Shown: one piece after another, positions 1-12,200 of the stretch
Position numbering within the stretch: the stretch's first letter is position 1
Layout of the letters: every line of letters begins with the position of its first letter
Source of the DNA: Lepisosteus oculatus
Lineage: Eukaryota > Chordata > Actinopteri > Semionotiformes > Lepisosteidae
DNA: 64,000 nucleotides
Assembly: GCF_040954835.1 (NCBI RefSeq)
Contig: NC_090703.1
Location: 8,365,001 to 8,429,000, forward strand
Direction: 5' to 3'
Notes under the pieces: generated by a model
What the model saw: the letters and a program-made list of their open reading frames with translations, nothing else
Databases searched by the model: none
Told to the model about the DNA's origin: nothing
Program-made: the position numbers and the translations under genes

Positions 1-545
1 TCAAAGCAAAAGACCAGGTAACCACAAAGGATTAATGAATCAAGACTTTTCAAATAAACTAGACTGTGGGTGGACACTCATCATTATAGCACTACCATTA
101 GAGGGTTCTTCTCTCCTTTCCCAGTAAAATCTGCTTTTCAGAGGCCTTTTTTATTAGTCTGCTTGCTCTGACATTCAATAACAAATCACATTAACGTCTC
201 TTCTTGGAAACCTCAGCAATATAGCAGCAGACTCCTTACATTAAGCATTAACTCTAGAAGTTTCATTAAAAAAAAGAAAATAAGTAATAACAATTGCATG
301 ACTCATCTTATATAGCCTTTCCATTTAATGAGCAGCCAAACTACACTTTATGAAATTTGTCCATCTTCACATACCTCACTGAAAAGGGTATTTAATCTGT
401 CATGGTGTAATATTATGCTAGGTGTAGGGGAATGAATGAAAAAAAAATAATGTACAAAAATATCCGCTGACTGTCTTGATTTAACAAGATTGTTTACAAG
501 GCAGTAAAGGGAAAAAAAGAGCTGAAGTAAATAATGTATGTGGAT

Positions 546-752
546 TGTAAGATGACCAGGGGAAGGGTCATTTATAACCGCTATTTCTGGAATGAAACAC
601 TTAATATACTTGATATAGACCTGAGCAAGATGGCCGCCAAGGAGAACCAGCTGACCCGCTTTTGGAAAAGGCCTATGCAGCGAAACAATGAGACACAGGT
701 GAGCTACATCAGGAAACAAAATATAAATGACCCTTCCCCAGGTCATTTTACA
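546..752. mobile_element. Short nonautonomous DNA element with 31-bp terminal inverted repeats
   Basis: The left end (546-576) and the reverse complement of the right end (722-752) agree at 29 of 31 positions; both contain the core GGGGAAGGGTCATTTATA. The element is flanked by the 4-bp direct repeat GGAT at 542-545 and 753-756. The 207-bp length, lack of coding capacity and terminal inverted repeats fit a MITE-like element. The two overlapping open frames here are products of the inverted repeat and do not look like genes. I cannot name the superfamily. Confidence 0.6.
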
Positions 753-3344
753 GGATTTAAAGGCAGGCACTCATCAAGATGGGATTATCAGGCCCATAAA
801 GTTGTACTTGTACTTGACACAGCTAGCAGGAGGTTAATGGAGGAGGCACAATGACCAGAACACACAGCTTTGTCACCACGTGCCCTTTGGTGTTTCTCCA
901 TGCTAACCATTTGCACACTCCAGGGAAAAAAAAAGTTCCTATTTAATTCATACAACTACTTTAGACTGATTGACAGCAGATGCCCTGCAGTCAGTGCACT
1001 GTCTTACTCTGCTTTGTTTGTCAGGATAGGAGAAACCTAAACACACAGAACAGCGGAACAAATAAAATACAAACCGTGCACAATACTGGGTCACACTGAG
1101 TTAAAACTGCCTTCAGGAAGTTAACCAATGGAGACAGAAGATCTGTTAATAAACTGCACCAAGGGTGACTGCTACCTCACAGTCGTGCTGCAACTAACGT
1201 TACTTTTAACATACTTAAGTCACTATCTTAACATTACACTATGGAAACTCTAACGGGCCTAAGCAGGGAAGATTTGGTTAATCTGACATACCGTTCTGTA
1301 AAGTCTGTGCTCTGGACTCCTTCCCCAGACTAGTGTGGAACCCTGTTCCCAGGACTGGCGCCTTCCCGGAACCTGAAAAGGCAGAAGAGTGTCACTGTAC
1401 TTTGAATGTGTTTTGCAAACAGGTCTTGAAATGACCGGGTAGAATCCACGGATGACAACTGATACTTGTCAGAATTAAAAAAGATGCTGCAACTTACAAA
1501 AACTTTCAACTTTAAACCACCTTTTATAATGAGAATATGAAAGGACTGTAACCACTTAAGTTTAGTAAACATAACCCAGCTTCTCAAAACATTTCCTCAA
1601 GAGATCAGCATTTGAATATCACTTATTTGCAAAGTGGTTGCCATGACAGCACTAGTTCTTGACTTCTCTGGGGCAGCAAATCAACCTGTGGTACAGACAC
1701 CTGTACTGGTACATTAATTTGGTCGTGTTAAAAGTTAAAAAGTTTCATCTTTCTCTACCATAGCCCTGACTATGACTAACTCACCCTTTCACATCTTTAT
1801 TACCCTGATACTGAATGTGGTAAGGTCATGTTCACTCATTTTAATGATTTTTCTTGATGAAAATGAACTGTTGAATGAGAACCACACCCTCTGAAGGAAG
1901 ATCTCACTGATACTCTTGAAAACAGCTTCTTGCAAAAGATGCACGACAAAGTCACTTTTCTGTTGTTATTTACTGTTATTAACAATACAATACTCTCCCA
2001 GTCCTGTGTAATTTAGTTAGCTTTAAAACACAGACTGAAATAGGAAAGCCCTACTTTTTCTTCCAAAGATAAGAAACAAACAGCTTTTGTTAAAAAAAAA
2101 GATCATTTGCTTTCTTAAAGCCAAGCTGTCTAGGCAGGGAAAGAGAAGTCTTTATTAAAACAAAGATTATCGGCAACAAGTAATAAAACAAAGACTGTGA
2201 CGTGTGAAATGTGCTTGCTTTAGCACATGCAACATGAATACAAAACTTTCATGTTAAGGAAACGTTTGTCTCAACTCTCTACACCAATAAATTAGCAAAG
2301 AACTGGTCTTTTTGCCAATTCAGAAACTGAAAATAAATGGTCCTGGGTTTTTCTTTTTCGATCAGAAACAATTCCATCTCACCCCAAAACCCATGTTCAG
2401 GTAATCAGAGGAATTCGAAAGAGACTCACACAGCCCTTCTGACAATCCCAAGACAGAATCCTCATTTCAAAGCTTTTTGTTCGGCACAACCTGAAAGCGT
2501 GATTAATTAGCACTGTACAGTATGTCTGATGTCTTGGTGTTTGATAAGACTGACTGTCATGCTGGGTCACTTTATCCATCAGTTAATTAGCAACAAAAAT
2601 CAATCTGTATTGGTTTAACGTCATAGAAAGAACAAAACTAGGCTTGAGGGATTTGTCTTATGCATTATCGCAATTAAAGCAGATAAACTTGATCTGTGGT
2701 TGTGACATTCTGATTGGTTCTTTCGTCTTCATCTCGACTCAGACATCCACTGTGTGCTGTGCCAGTTCCCAGTCCTCAACCCATAACACCGCACACTCAC
2801 TCATTTATTTTCTTGGTCAATACTTCCTCAATCGGAAAAAGAACAGCAGCACCTTCTAGTGTGCTTAACACTGTACTGCACCCAGTTGAGCAAACCTTTA
2901 CTGAAAATAACTACAATAATTAACTATAATAACTGTAATATAACTATAATAACTTTATAGAACAAATACTTTACAAGTCCAGATCAGTTATAATTACACT
3001 TCTGATACATTTTACAATTTATAAATTACTTTAGGATCTGAGAGTTTGGTTGAGGAAGCAGAAAATAATTTGTACAAGAATAAACATTTTGGTGTAGGAC
3101 TGGACCAGTGTTCCCAAAGAACAGATTTATTATTAAAAAATATGACCTCAAAGGACTGAGCTTGTTTCCAACAGAAATGTACATTAGAAGTAAAAGCATC
3201 CACCCTCATGTGATTACAGTGGAGTGTGCATATATTTCTTACAGGAAGACTGCCCCCTGCTGCTTAATCAGTAATATTAAAGAAATAAAATAAATATCCG
3301 TAAATACATCCATAATTAAAATTCCTTCAAGAGTCACTGTAACC

Positions 3345-3446
3345 CACGACCCCCTCAGTTACACAGGGCACAAGGAGGGACTTCTGTCCTGGCCAGGGTA
3401 CCAGTCCATCCCAAGAGACACACCCAAACTAACTTAGAGACACCAG
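3345..3446 (-). repeat. tRNA-derived SINE, 3' part of a copy interrupted at 3447
   Basis: Read on the minus strand, this is the body and tail of a common fish tRNA-derived SINE: a 'tggtgtctctaagttag' segment, then a 'gggatggactggtaccctgg' type tail. Its continuation towards the head lies at 4077-4245. The two halves are separated by the TTAA-flanked element at 3447-4076. Confidence 0.6.
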
Positions 3447-4076
3447 TTAAAGCGCTGTCCCAATTACTCAGACCCATTATTCAATCTCAGTACCAAAATA
3501 AATTAGTTAACAATACAGAAATAAAATCGATTCAACACAGAATTGTGAACTTTGTGAAAATATTGTAAGTCGCCATGGTGTCACAGACCCATGGAAAAGA
3601 GCGAGAGTTTGCGCGAATTGTGACGTGATGTGGCCCTTCCTGCTCACTAGTCCCTGTAATAAATAATGTACTGTGATGTACAAGCAAATAGGTGCAGGTT
3701 GTGCGGCAGACAATTCACCACAGAAATGTTCTGATGTGATCTGCATGCAGAGTTAACAAGTAGTTTTTGTCGGCAAAACGGTGTCGAAGTCAAGAGCAGT
3801 ATTTCTTTTGAATTAAAAGAGATGTGTTCACAAGCTATTATGCTGTATTAACAAATCCTATCATGCTTGTTTACAATGTAATAGGGCCACATACGACACT
3901 GGACGTTTTGTTACCTCATTCTGTATTGCAGAATATGGCATTTTGCATGCCTGGAAATTTAAATATATATATTTTGTGATGTAAAATTTTTTACAAGTTA
4001 TTGAGCACATTTTACTTCTAATGTGGACTGAAATGCACTTGTCTAACCCCGAAACAGCATTGCAGTTTCCCTTTAA
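3447..4076. mobile_element. TTAA-flanked nonautonomous element, T2/Kolobok-like (copy 1)
   Basis: This 630-bp unit is bounded by TTAA at 3447-3450 and 4073-4076. Its right end reads GCAGTTTCCCT|TTAA, the complement of TTAAAGGGAAACTGC, which fits the TTAAAGGRR terminus described for T2-type MITEs of the Kolobok superfamily. The left terminus (TTAAAGCGCTGT) is more diverged. A second copy in the same orientation lies at 45039-45694; the two share many blocks such as CCTTCCTGCTCACTAGT and GTGATCTGCATGC. There is no coding capacity. Insertion into the SINE on both flanks supports TTAA as the target duplication. Confidence 0.7.
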
Positions 4077-4245
4077 CGTGGCCAGCACTCCAGTATCTGA
4101 ATGGTGGAGAACAAAGTGATGCACATCTGAGGATAATATGCAAAGTCCACACAAAAAGCACGTCTGTCTGGAATCAAACCCAGGACCCAAGAGCTGTGGG
4201 GTAGCAGAGCTAAATGTTAATGCCACCTTGTCACCTTTTTAATTT
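4077..4245 (-). repeat. tRNA-derived SINE, 5' head of the interrupted copy
   Basis: On the minus strand this reads as a SINE head: 'gacaaggtggcattaac', then 'gggtcctgggtttgattcc' carrying a B-box-like GGTTTGATTCC, followed by 'tgtggactttgca'. It stops exactly at the TTAA of the element at 3447-4076 and resumes at 3446. Confidence 0.6.
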
Positions 4246-5374
4246 TAAAAATACTGTCAGCTAACGGGAACCACCAGTTATTCTTGATTTTCCCACATTT
4301 CACTTTTTCCTTCTTAAGTCTGTATGTGAACCACAGCTGTTCCAAAGAAACTTGCTTAAATGGATTTAGTATGTTCCTGAATGACATTCACATGCAGACG
4401 GGATAAGAAATGAGTTCAAATTAGTCAAGAATGTACACCAAAAGAAATTAAAGAATGATCCTACACTCTTTGTACTCAGACTATATGGTTTAAAATCAAT
4501 GGATTCAAAAGTTCATCTTTAAAATAGGTGTTAAACAGGTTTCCTTTCTTTTTGTGCAAGAAGTGACACAGTTTGAAACATTTTTAAAGAAAACTGACCA
4601 AAAATCTGAATTCATACAGAAGGTGTAACTTTCACTTCTCCTGAAAACTCAAGACTAGAAAGATCCTTATTTGAATTAACAACATTACTACAGTATTTGG
4701 GGACGTCCTTAAAGAGTTTGGGTTTCACAGTACTGCGCAACCTGGATAAATCCTTAAAACACTTTTTTAAAATACTATCTCCATCTGTTACAAAGATGAC
4801 ATCATCACTGCTTATCAGGTTCAGCCACACTGATGCTCTGACATCACACACTCAGCTACTACCCCTCCCTACAGATTGCATTGGCTGTATCTTTGCAGGA
4901 CAAAACACTAAATAACTTCATGAGCATAGACACTTTCATGAAGGGAGATACTATAGGCAACTGCATTACCTATTAAAGTTTTATGAAATATTGAAAACTA
5001 TGCTCTTGCCTTATAAAGGGAAAACCTCTAATATAAAGGTACTTGGGGAAATGATTTGTCCATTTGAATTTTATTAAGCTAAATTTCCATTTGAAATCTA
5101 AAATGAAGGGAAAACTTAACTATGCAGTTTCCCCCACCCATAGAGGTACATTTGCTTTAATTTTCCTGTACGATACCTGTATAGTATACTAAACTCCTAT
5201 GTTCTATGTTGATGCCAAACGTTTAATACATCAAGCAATTCAGCATCATATCTTTAACCGGTATATAACACAGTTACACTTTATTACAGACTTGGATACC
5301 GACTCACATTTATCAAATCATTTATTTGCATTAAATGCTAGCTTCCAATTAATTCATTACAAATTTAGATATTA

Positions 5375-5957
5375 TAATTTTATTATTATTAATAATAATA
5401 ATAATAATAATAATTGCTTACACTTATATAGCGTTTTTCTGGACACTCCACTCAAAGCGCTTTACAGGTAATGGGGTCTCCCCTCCACCACCAATGTGCA
5501 GCCCCACCTGGATGATGCGACGGCAGCCATAGTGCGCCAGAACGCTCCCCACACATCAGCTCTCAGTGGAGAGGAGAACAGACTGATGAAGCCAGTTCAT
5601 AAAACAGGGATTATTAGCCATGACTAGTAAAGGTCAGCGGGAAATTCGGCCAGGACACCGGGATAACACACCTACTCTTATAGAGAAATGCCTACTCACC
5701 TACTCATTTTAATGACCACAGAGAGTCAGGACCTCGGTTTTACATCTCATCTGAAGGACAGCGCTTTTTCACAGTATAGTGTCCCTATTACTATACTGGG
5801 GCATTAGGACCCACACATTCATGTTCCCCCTAACACCTCTTCCAGCAGCAACCTTAGTTTTTCCCAGGAGGTCTCCTATCCAGGCACTGACCAGGCTCAC
5901 ACCTGCTGAGCTCCAGTAGGCTGCCGGCTGGGAGCTGCAGGGAGATTCAGCTGCTGG
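5375..5957 (-). repeat. 5S rRNA-derived SINE (SINE3/Deu-like), copy A
   Basis: On the minus strand the head contains GAGCTCAGCAGGTGTGAGCC and AGGAGACCTCCTGGGAAAAA, which resemble the 5S rRNA internal promoter (box A and box C regions: AGCTAAGCAGGG, GGGAGACCGCCTGGGAATA). A roughly 300-bp body follows, then a tail with 'ctttgagtggagtgtccag' and an AAT/ATT microsatellite at 5375-5413. Three further full-head copies occur in the window. Confidence 0.8.
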
Positions 5958-6141
5958 CAAAATGTACTTCATGCTTAACTGGCACTTTTAACATTACAAA
6001 AAAAAAACGAAAGGATGAGAGTCATTTGAGCTACCTCAACACTTCCAAAACCTCAGGTGTGACAGTCGCGACAGTACGCACTGAGAGCGCCCCAGCTGAC
6101 ACAAGAAGTGACACTTCCAAATCGATACAGGCTTCACTTAC

Positions 6142-6325
6142 CATCGGAGGAGACGAACTGGCCGACAGCTGACGACCCTCCGCCACTGTTCTCCACGAAC
6201 TGGACCTCAGACACAATGATGTTGTCTTCCAGCACAGACCCACAGCCCGTACACACCGCATCGCCCCGGGCCTGGTCGATATCGATGTCTGTGCACCCAC
6301 AGTTCTTGCACACGCGGGAACTCAT
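6142..6325 (-). CDS. brf1: BRF1 first coding exon (partial gene), TFIIIB zinc-ribbon subunit
   Basis: BRF1 is the TFIIB-related subunit of TFIIIB, which recruits RNA polymerase III to tRNA and 5S genes in the nucleus. The exon encodes 61 residues plus one base, starting [11 protein letters not shown] zinc ribbon is visible: C6-X2-C9 and C25-X2-C28. It is followed by the highly conserved stretches [17 protein letters not shown] and [12 protein letters not shown], which match vertebrate BRF1 almost residue for residue. The exon ends GATG|GTAAGT (phase 1). I chose the ATG at 6325 because it aligns with the known N-terminus; the frame stays open upstream to 6574, but that part does not resemble BRF1. 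The Kozak context is weak (C at -3). A CCCCAG immediately precedes the ATG, so a spliced 5'UTR acceptor there is possible. The remaining exons should lie left of position 1. Confidence 0.93.
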
Positions 6326-9244
6326 CTGGGGAGCCTCGGACAGAGGACGGAAAGTGTCCTCCTCTAGCCCGGAGAAGCGCTCTCCTGGGGGCCACGAAAA
6401 CAAAATCCGACGATTAACGTGCGCATAGATGACAGGATAACAAAAGTGCAATGAACAGAACTCAGATCTTAGGTAACCCGGGAGTCTCGAGCACCGAAAC
6501 GGCCAAGCAAACGTTTCGACTTCAGTCTTCGATGCGGTGAGCACGTTTGAACGTGCAGATAAGTTCACGGTCACCTGGTTCCTCAGCTGGATAAACTGAG
6601 GCGTTGAGCTTTAGGTCCGCACATGGCTCCTCTGTGTTTTGTAGAGGTTATTTTTTTTATTCGGGAAGGAACATTTCGCCACATGAAGACGAAATACTCA
6701 TGGCGAAAGTGAACGATTTTACAGTACTATACAGAATACGGCAACTTCTGAAATTACAAAAAGCAACTACACTCTTCGCTGAAATAGTTCCGAATCTTCA
6801 CTTTTCTCATTAGAAACGAATGGGAGACTAATTATAATGATGTTAGCAGTGGTTACCGCCGCAGTATCACCTGCGAGCAGCAAGTGGACCAACGTCTGCT
6901 TGGTTATAGTCTCGAATGACTTAACTGCAATAAATTGAAACGTTCTTTGATAAAGAAAAAAGAAACACTATTCATACGCGCATCGAATTGCAAACATGAG
7001 GAAAACTAACCCGGAGGAGGGCAGGCACCGTTTCCAAGGTGCAATCTCTCTTCTCTCCCACCGTGGAGCAACAACGTCCGCGTCGGTAGAGCAGGAAACT
7101 CCCAGGCTGTTACCGCTGATCCAGGGCCCTGCTTTAACCTGCACCGCGGCGCACTGTTGGAATTATATGAATATTACTACACTAAGTATAAAAACTCAAG
7201 CAATTTGGTATACGCGTATTTCCGTCTGAAACCCATATCCTAGCTTCTAAATAACACGAACACCGCTTCTCCCGGCTGCATGTGCCCCTAACAAAGCGCT
7301 CACAACAGAGTGTCTCACTAGACGTTACACGGAGGGGGAGCTGGGTCCTGCAAATACATTTTATAGGTTGATTTTGTTAACATAGAAATTAAATTTCACA
7401 GAAGAAACGGCACTTAACTGTAGAGTTTTATTTTCGTGACCAGCACGTTATCTTTTCATGCATGTATTGACGTCGCTTTGTGTGTTATTTTCTCGATACT
7501 ACCCCTATTCCTGCACAAGTACAGCCCGGCTCCTCCCAGTAAAGGCGCTTGTGGCCGGTGACACAGGGCTGTGCAGGCAGCAGATGGGCGCGGGAATAGT
7601 GTTGTGTAGGGAATGTATAGTTTTTAACACGAGTTTTGGGGTTTATCCCAACTTTTTGGTGGGGTAGAAAAAAAGCGGTTCTTTTACACCATGGACATGA
7701 CAAAGCTGTGTGGCCTGCAGCTCAGAGGACGAACAGATTTAAATCTTGTTTTACACCCACATTCAGGGTCCTTTTTTGAGAGACCTTCCTTGCTAAGAGA
7801 TTCCATCAACGGGGCGAGACTGAAGACGCCCTGTTATAGATTTGAGAGGACTCGCGTCTTGTTTTTTGAGGGTAAAAAAAACCCTGAAACAGGACATGCT
7901 AGACTTTCTTCATAGGGTTAACAAGGTTAAGGTTGCTGGTGTTTCAGGTTTTAGTCAGGCGGTCGCGGCCCCTAGCGATAGGAAAGGGGATGACTCTTCT
8001 TCTTAGATGTCCTGACGTATTTAGGAAGTTGAACACCTTCTTCCAAATTTTCCGCTGCTGGCACTTCAAAGAGACTTGTGCAACATGCAGACACAGCAGC
8101 CCACCAGGACTGGAGACCCCTGCCTTAACCAGTCTGACAGACTCTAAATCATTCATTTTTAAAGAGGCCTTGTTTGTCAGTTGTGCAAGGCATGTTCGAA
8201 GGTCTTTTCGTTTCTTTCAGTTAGTTCTGCAATTTCCCTCACGGGATCAATAAAATATCTATCAATCAAGGCAACCCTTGTCCTCTGAGGGCTGGAGGAC
8301 TTCGTTCTGTGTTTCAATGTAGATTACTACAAATTGCCCGTTATTGATCACCAAAACACTTTTCCAAAAAGGACATGACATGCTTTTGGAGTCTGGTCAG
8401 GTTTGGTCCAGATTTTATTTTTCTTGTCCATTTTCATAAAGGACATCGGGCCTGCCTTCAGCTCCCGGTATCGTAATCTTCACCTTTTGGTTCCATTCTG
8501 CTCTCAGAGGATTGAACCTGTCTGGACAGGGCCTGCGATCTCTCAGCTCTCAGTGTAATTCTGCAGGGTGTCCTTGACTCTCAGCTGTGTGTTTGTCCTA
8601 TGGCCAATGTGAGACATGGAGTTTAAATCACTAGGCTGCCTCACTGCTTTTTATTATCCATAGACGATACATTGCTTTAAATGAAACAGTATGTTTAATT
8701 TTGTCCAGCGTTTGCATTGCCCTTCTGCTTTGTTCTACCCTTATTTTATTTGTAAAATTAAATTGCTGTGACACACCGAAAGTACATTTTATGAAAGCCA
8801 TTAACGTAGCTTGAGTTGAATAAGCGCGTTTGCTAATAATACACATAAGGTACAGAAAATTATTGGAATTTAGGGTATTTAATTGAGGTAGTTAAAAACT
8901 ACGGAGTCTAAATATATTCTAAAACTGTCATGATTTTCTGAGATCTGTTCCTAAAATACTGCATCTACCATCAGCCATCGAAGAACTTGTGTTCAACTGT
9001 GCAGATCTGCGCAAGGCTGCAGGAATCGACGACATAAGACCGCGACATCTGCGGCTCCCCCGCGCCGGCCACGAAGAGCCGGAAACACCCGAAATATTCC
9101 GAGGACCGACGAGAGGAAGCGGAGTCGCTTGCTTTAGAGCGGTTGTGTCTGTTAAACCAAGGCTGAAGCAATGCCGATCTAAAGATAAGCGAGTAATATT
9201 TCAAAACGACATTGAATACATTGAAATACCGCTTTAAAACTATC
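6326..9244. promoter_or_regulatory. Divergent BRF1/ZC3H14 promoter interval
   Basis: These 2.9 kb separate the BRF1 and ZC3H14 start codons on opposite strands, so both promoters and 5'UTRs should lie here. CpG-rich stretches flank the two ends (about 6150-6600 and 9000-9130), as expected for housekeeping promoters; I see no convincing TATA box. A short fragment around 8095-8145 resembles a fish repeat ('ggggtctccagtcctggtggg' on the minus strand, read in part). No coding exon is supported in the interval. Confidence 0.6.
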
Positions 9245-9280
9245 ATGGAGATTGGAACGGAGATAAGCAAGAAAATAAGG
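9245..9280 (+). CDS. zc3h14: ZC3H14 coding exon 1
   Basis: Encodes MEIGTEISKKIR, phase 0 end, donor AGG|GTAAAT. It begins the PWI-like N-terminal domain. Confidence 0.95.
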
Positions 9281-12200
9281 GTAAATTCATTCATTGTCTT
9301 TCATTTTAAAACGTCCTAAATAGTGAGCCGGGGCGCTCGGGGCCTTGTTTACGATGTGTGTTTCTTTCAGGAGATTTCAGTGGAAACGCTTGCTTAAGTT
9401 AGACTGGCTTAAAACAAAAGCCGTCACTCTCATTCTGAGATTTCTAACTAAATCTCCAAACAAAATACCTTGCAATAACAAAAACATTGTTATTGCTTCC
9501 GTGCTTAGTATGTGATGTGTTCCTAGGTGTAGCTACCATCTGCTACGTACGGTTTTTGTTTTTTCGCTGAAAGGTATAAAACGCCATTTCCGAACTTGTG
9601 CTTTAATGCTTTTCAATAAAATAATGATGGAAATACTGTATTCGAAGACACCGTTTTAGAATGAAGTTAAGGATTGTTTCATAGTATCTCCTCGAAAGAT
9701 TTGGATCAGAGGTGAATCTGTAATTAACTGAGCAGAACCTTTGGGGTCAAATATTGTTTCGAGTTCATTTCTACACGCTTGATGCCCGATTGAAAAGCGA
9801 CAATTGCACTCCCCTCTTTTTCGAGAGAAACGGAAATGAATTATTTAATTAATCATCAGTTTATTTATGCTGTTTTCCAGGCTGCAATTAAGGGGAAGTT
9901 GCAGGAACTGGGCGCTTATGTGGGTAAGTTAGACTTTTATTAGAAGGGAAATAAACTTTTTCCAAGTTATTTTACTAAATCGCATACTGCTTTTTCCCCC
10001 CACAAGATCAATTACCGTTCTCGCTGTCTGAGTCTTTTCATTCTTATATGTGGTGTATCATTTAGTAGAATTGGATGACACTAGTGTTTAGTAGGGGTGG
10101 TGCTCAAACTGCTAAACAAGGTCTCTTTATTTGTGTTCATTAGATGAAGAACTTCCCGATTACATCATGGTTATGGTGGCTAATAAGAAGAATGCCCAAC
10201 AGATGGCGGATGATCTCTCTCTGTTCCTTGGGAACAACACCATCAAATTCACCATTTGGTAGGTTTGTGAGCAGTTTTATGTCGGCGTTCTTGTCCAGAA
10301 TTGTGGATTTCATTCATTCATTGACTCATACTCATGTCGGTTCTCCTGTAGGAGCTTTGGCTTATGTCAGGTGAAACAGTCATTCCCTTATCCTCTCTTC
10401 CAGGTTACACGGTGTTCTAGAAAAACTGCGATCAGTTGCTGTTGGTAAGTAAGAAATAAAATAATTCCCAGCTCCCAACCCCTCACCAATTACTCCTTTT
10501 CATTCACATTTTAGGTTTCACATTAGCTTGAATTCTTAACAGTTGAGAAGCTCACACCATTGACAAAAAAAACGAAATCTGTTTTTTTTACCAGATATTT
10601 TAAATGTATTGCATTTGCTATATCCCCCTGCATCTCACAACTAGCAGCCCACTGAAGCTCAGCAGGTGTGAGCCTGGCCAGAACCTAGCTCGAAGACCTC
10701 CTGGGAAAGCTAAGGTTGCTGCTGGAAGAGATGTTAGTGTTACCAGTAGGGGACGCTCACCCTGTTGCCCCCGTACAGTGATGGGGACACTATACTGTTA
10801 AACAAGGCTCCGTCCTTCGGATGAGACGTAAAACTGAGGTCCTGACCTGTGGTCATTAAAAATCCCAGGGCGTTTCTCTCAAAGAGTAGGGATGTTATCC
10901 TCATGTCCTGGCCAAATTTCCCATTGGCATTTACCAATTGTGGCCTCCTAATAATCCCCATTTATGAATTGGCTTCATCACTCTGTTCTCCTCCCCACTG
11001 AGAGCTGATGTGTGGGGAGAGTACTGGTGCACTATATCTGTCAGCGCATCATCCAGGTGGGGCTGTACATTGGTGGGGATCCCCATTGCCTGTGCTATAT
11101 GTGTGTGAGGAATGTGGCGAAGTGGTGGCCCTGTGGCTAAGGATCAGCACCTGTGGCTGGAAGGTTGCCGGTTCAAATCCCACGGCCGTCAGAGGAATCC
11201 TTCTCTTTTGGGCCCCTGAGCAAGGCCCTTAAGCCCGGCTGCGCCAGGCGTGCTGTATAAATGGCTGACCCTGCGCTCTGACCCCAAGCTTCTCTCTCCC
11301 AGTCTGTGTGCCTGTGTGTCTCATGGAGAGCAAGCTGGGGTGTGCGAAAAGACAAATTCCTAATGTAAGAAATTGTATAGGGCTAATAAAGTGATCTTTT
11401 CTTATTATTAATACTGCGGAAACTATGTAATCTACAGTAAAATTAACAGTGCCAGTCTAATCAGATTTATAGTTTAGTTTTAAAAGGAGGAGGTGTATTC
11501 TTCCTGTGCGGAGCTGACTTGCGGTTCGTCTTGTTTCTCGTGCGAGCAGAGCCCTCGGTCCTGAAGCCACAGCTCGCCTGCACGGACGCCAGCGCCGAGC
11601 TGCTGGCGGGGAAGGGCAGGCCGCCCTGCGGCGGGAGCGCCAACCGGCGGGACGAGGAGCCGCGGGGCCTGGCCGTGTCCAGCTCTCGCGCAGACCGCAC
11701 GGACTCCTGGGTGTCCACCAGCTCTTCCCAGGAGCACCAGGTCTCCAGCGGCAGGTAGGAGGAGCCTAACGTGTCCTTGTGTAGGAAGAAGAGAGAGGTT
11801 ATCTCCTCGCCAGACTGTGAAGACCTGGCTTTACAGAGCTGCTTCAGGGGTCAAATTAAATTAAGCTTTCTTAGTACTTTTAGTAGGGGTGCTAATACTA
11901 TCACTTAGTCTTCATCTGTTTCAGTCTCTATTTTTTCGGTCTTAACTGTAATAGATGTTGTCTCTTTTCTTTTCCTTTCAGCATGGAATAGATTCAGGAA
12001 GACTAGAACATATTCCGTTCAAGCGCAGTGTATGCTAAGCTGTGTTTTATGCGCTGCATGTGTGGAATGACTTGCCTCGTTAGGGGATTTTATTGCACTC
12101 CGGAATGAACCATGCAAAGTCAGACGCCGCCAATTTCATGTCCCCGTTACAGGAGGTCGACGGAGAGGAATGTCCCGCGTTTGATGTCAACGGTGAAGCC

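Larger units (their letters stand above)
1..6141 (-). other. brf1: BRF1 intron 1 (partial), no further exon seen
   Basis: This stretch follows the donor of the BRF1 first exon. I looked for the next BRF1 exon (expected to encode a GGGFHVNLGKES-like segment) and did not find it, so the intron probably runs off the left edge. Its recognisable contents are the inverted-repeat element at 546-752, the SINE split by a TTAA element at 3345-4245, and the 5S-derived SINE at 5375-5957. The rest is A/T-rich sequence with no supported gene. Confidence 0.65.

Noticed and set aside
348..854. Overlapping open frames on both strands near the left end
   Set aside because: They span an inverted-repeat element and mirror one another; no protein similarity.
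6326..6574. Open frame continuing upstream of the BRF1 ATG
   Set aside because: No similarity to BRF1; the zinc ribbon starts a few residues after the ATG at 6325 as in other vertebrates.
10630..10720. Candidate 5S rRNA gene
   Set aside because: Only the internal promoter part resembles 5S; the rest is a SINE body, repeated at 5.4, 27.4 and 30.0 kb.
11112..11200. Candidate tRNA gene (A and B boxes)
   Set aside because: The same sequence recurs at 22 kb and 36.8 kb with a shared body and tail, so it is a tRNA-derived SINE.
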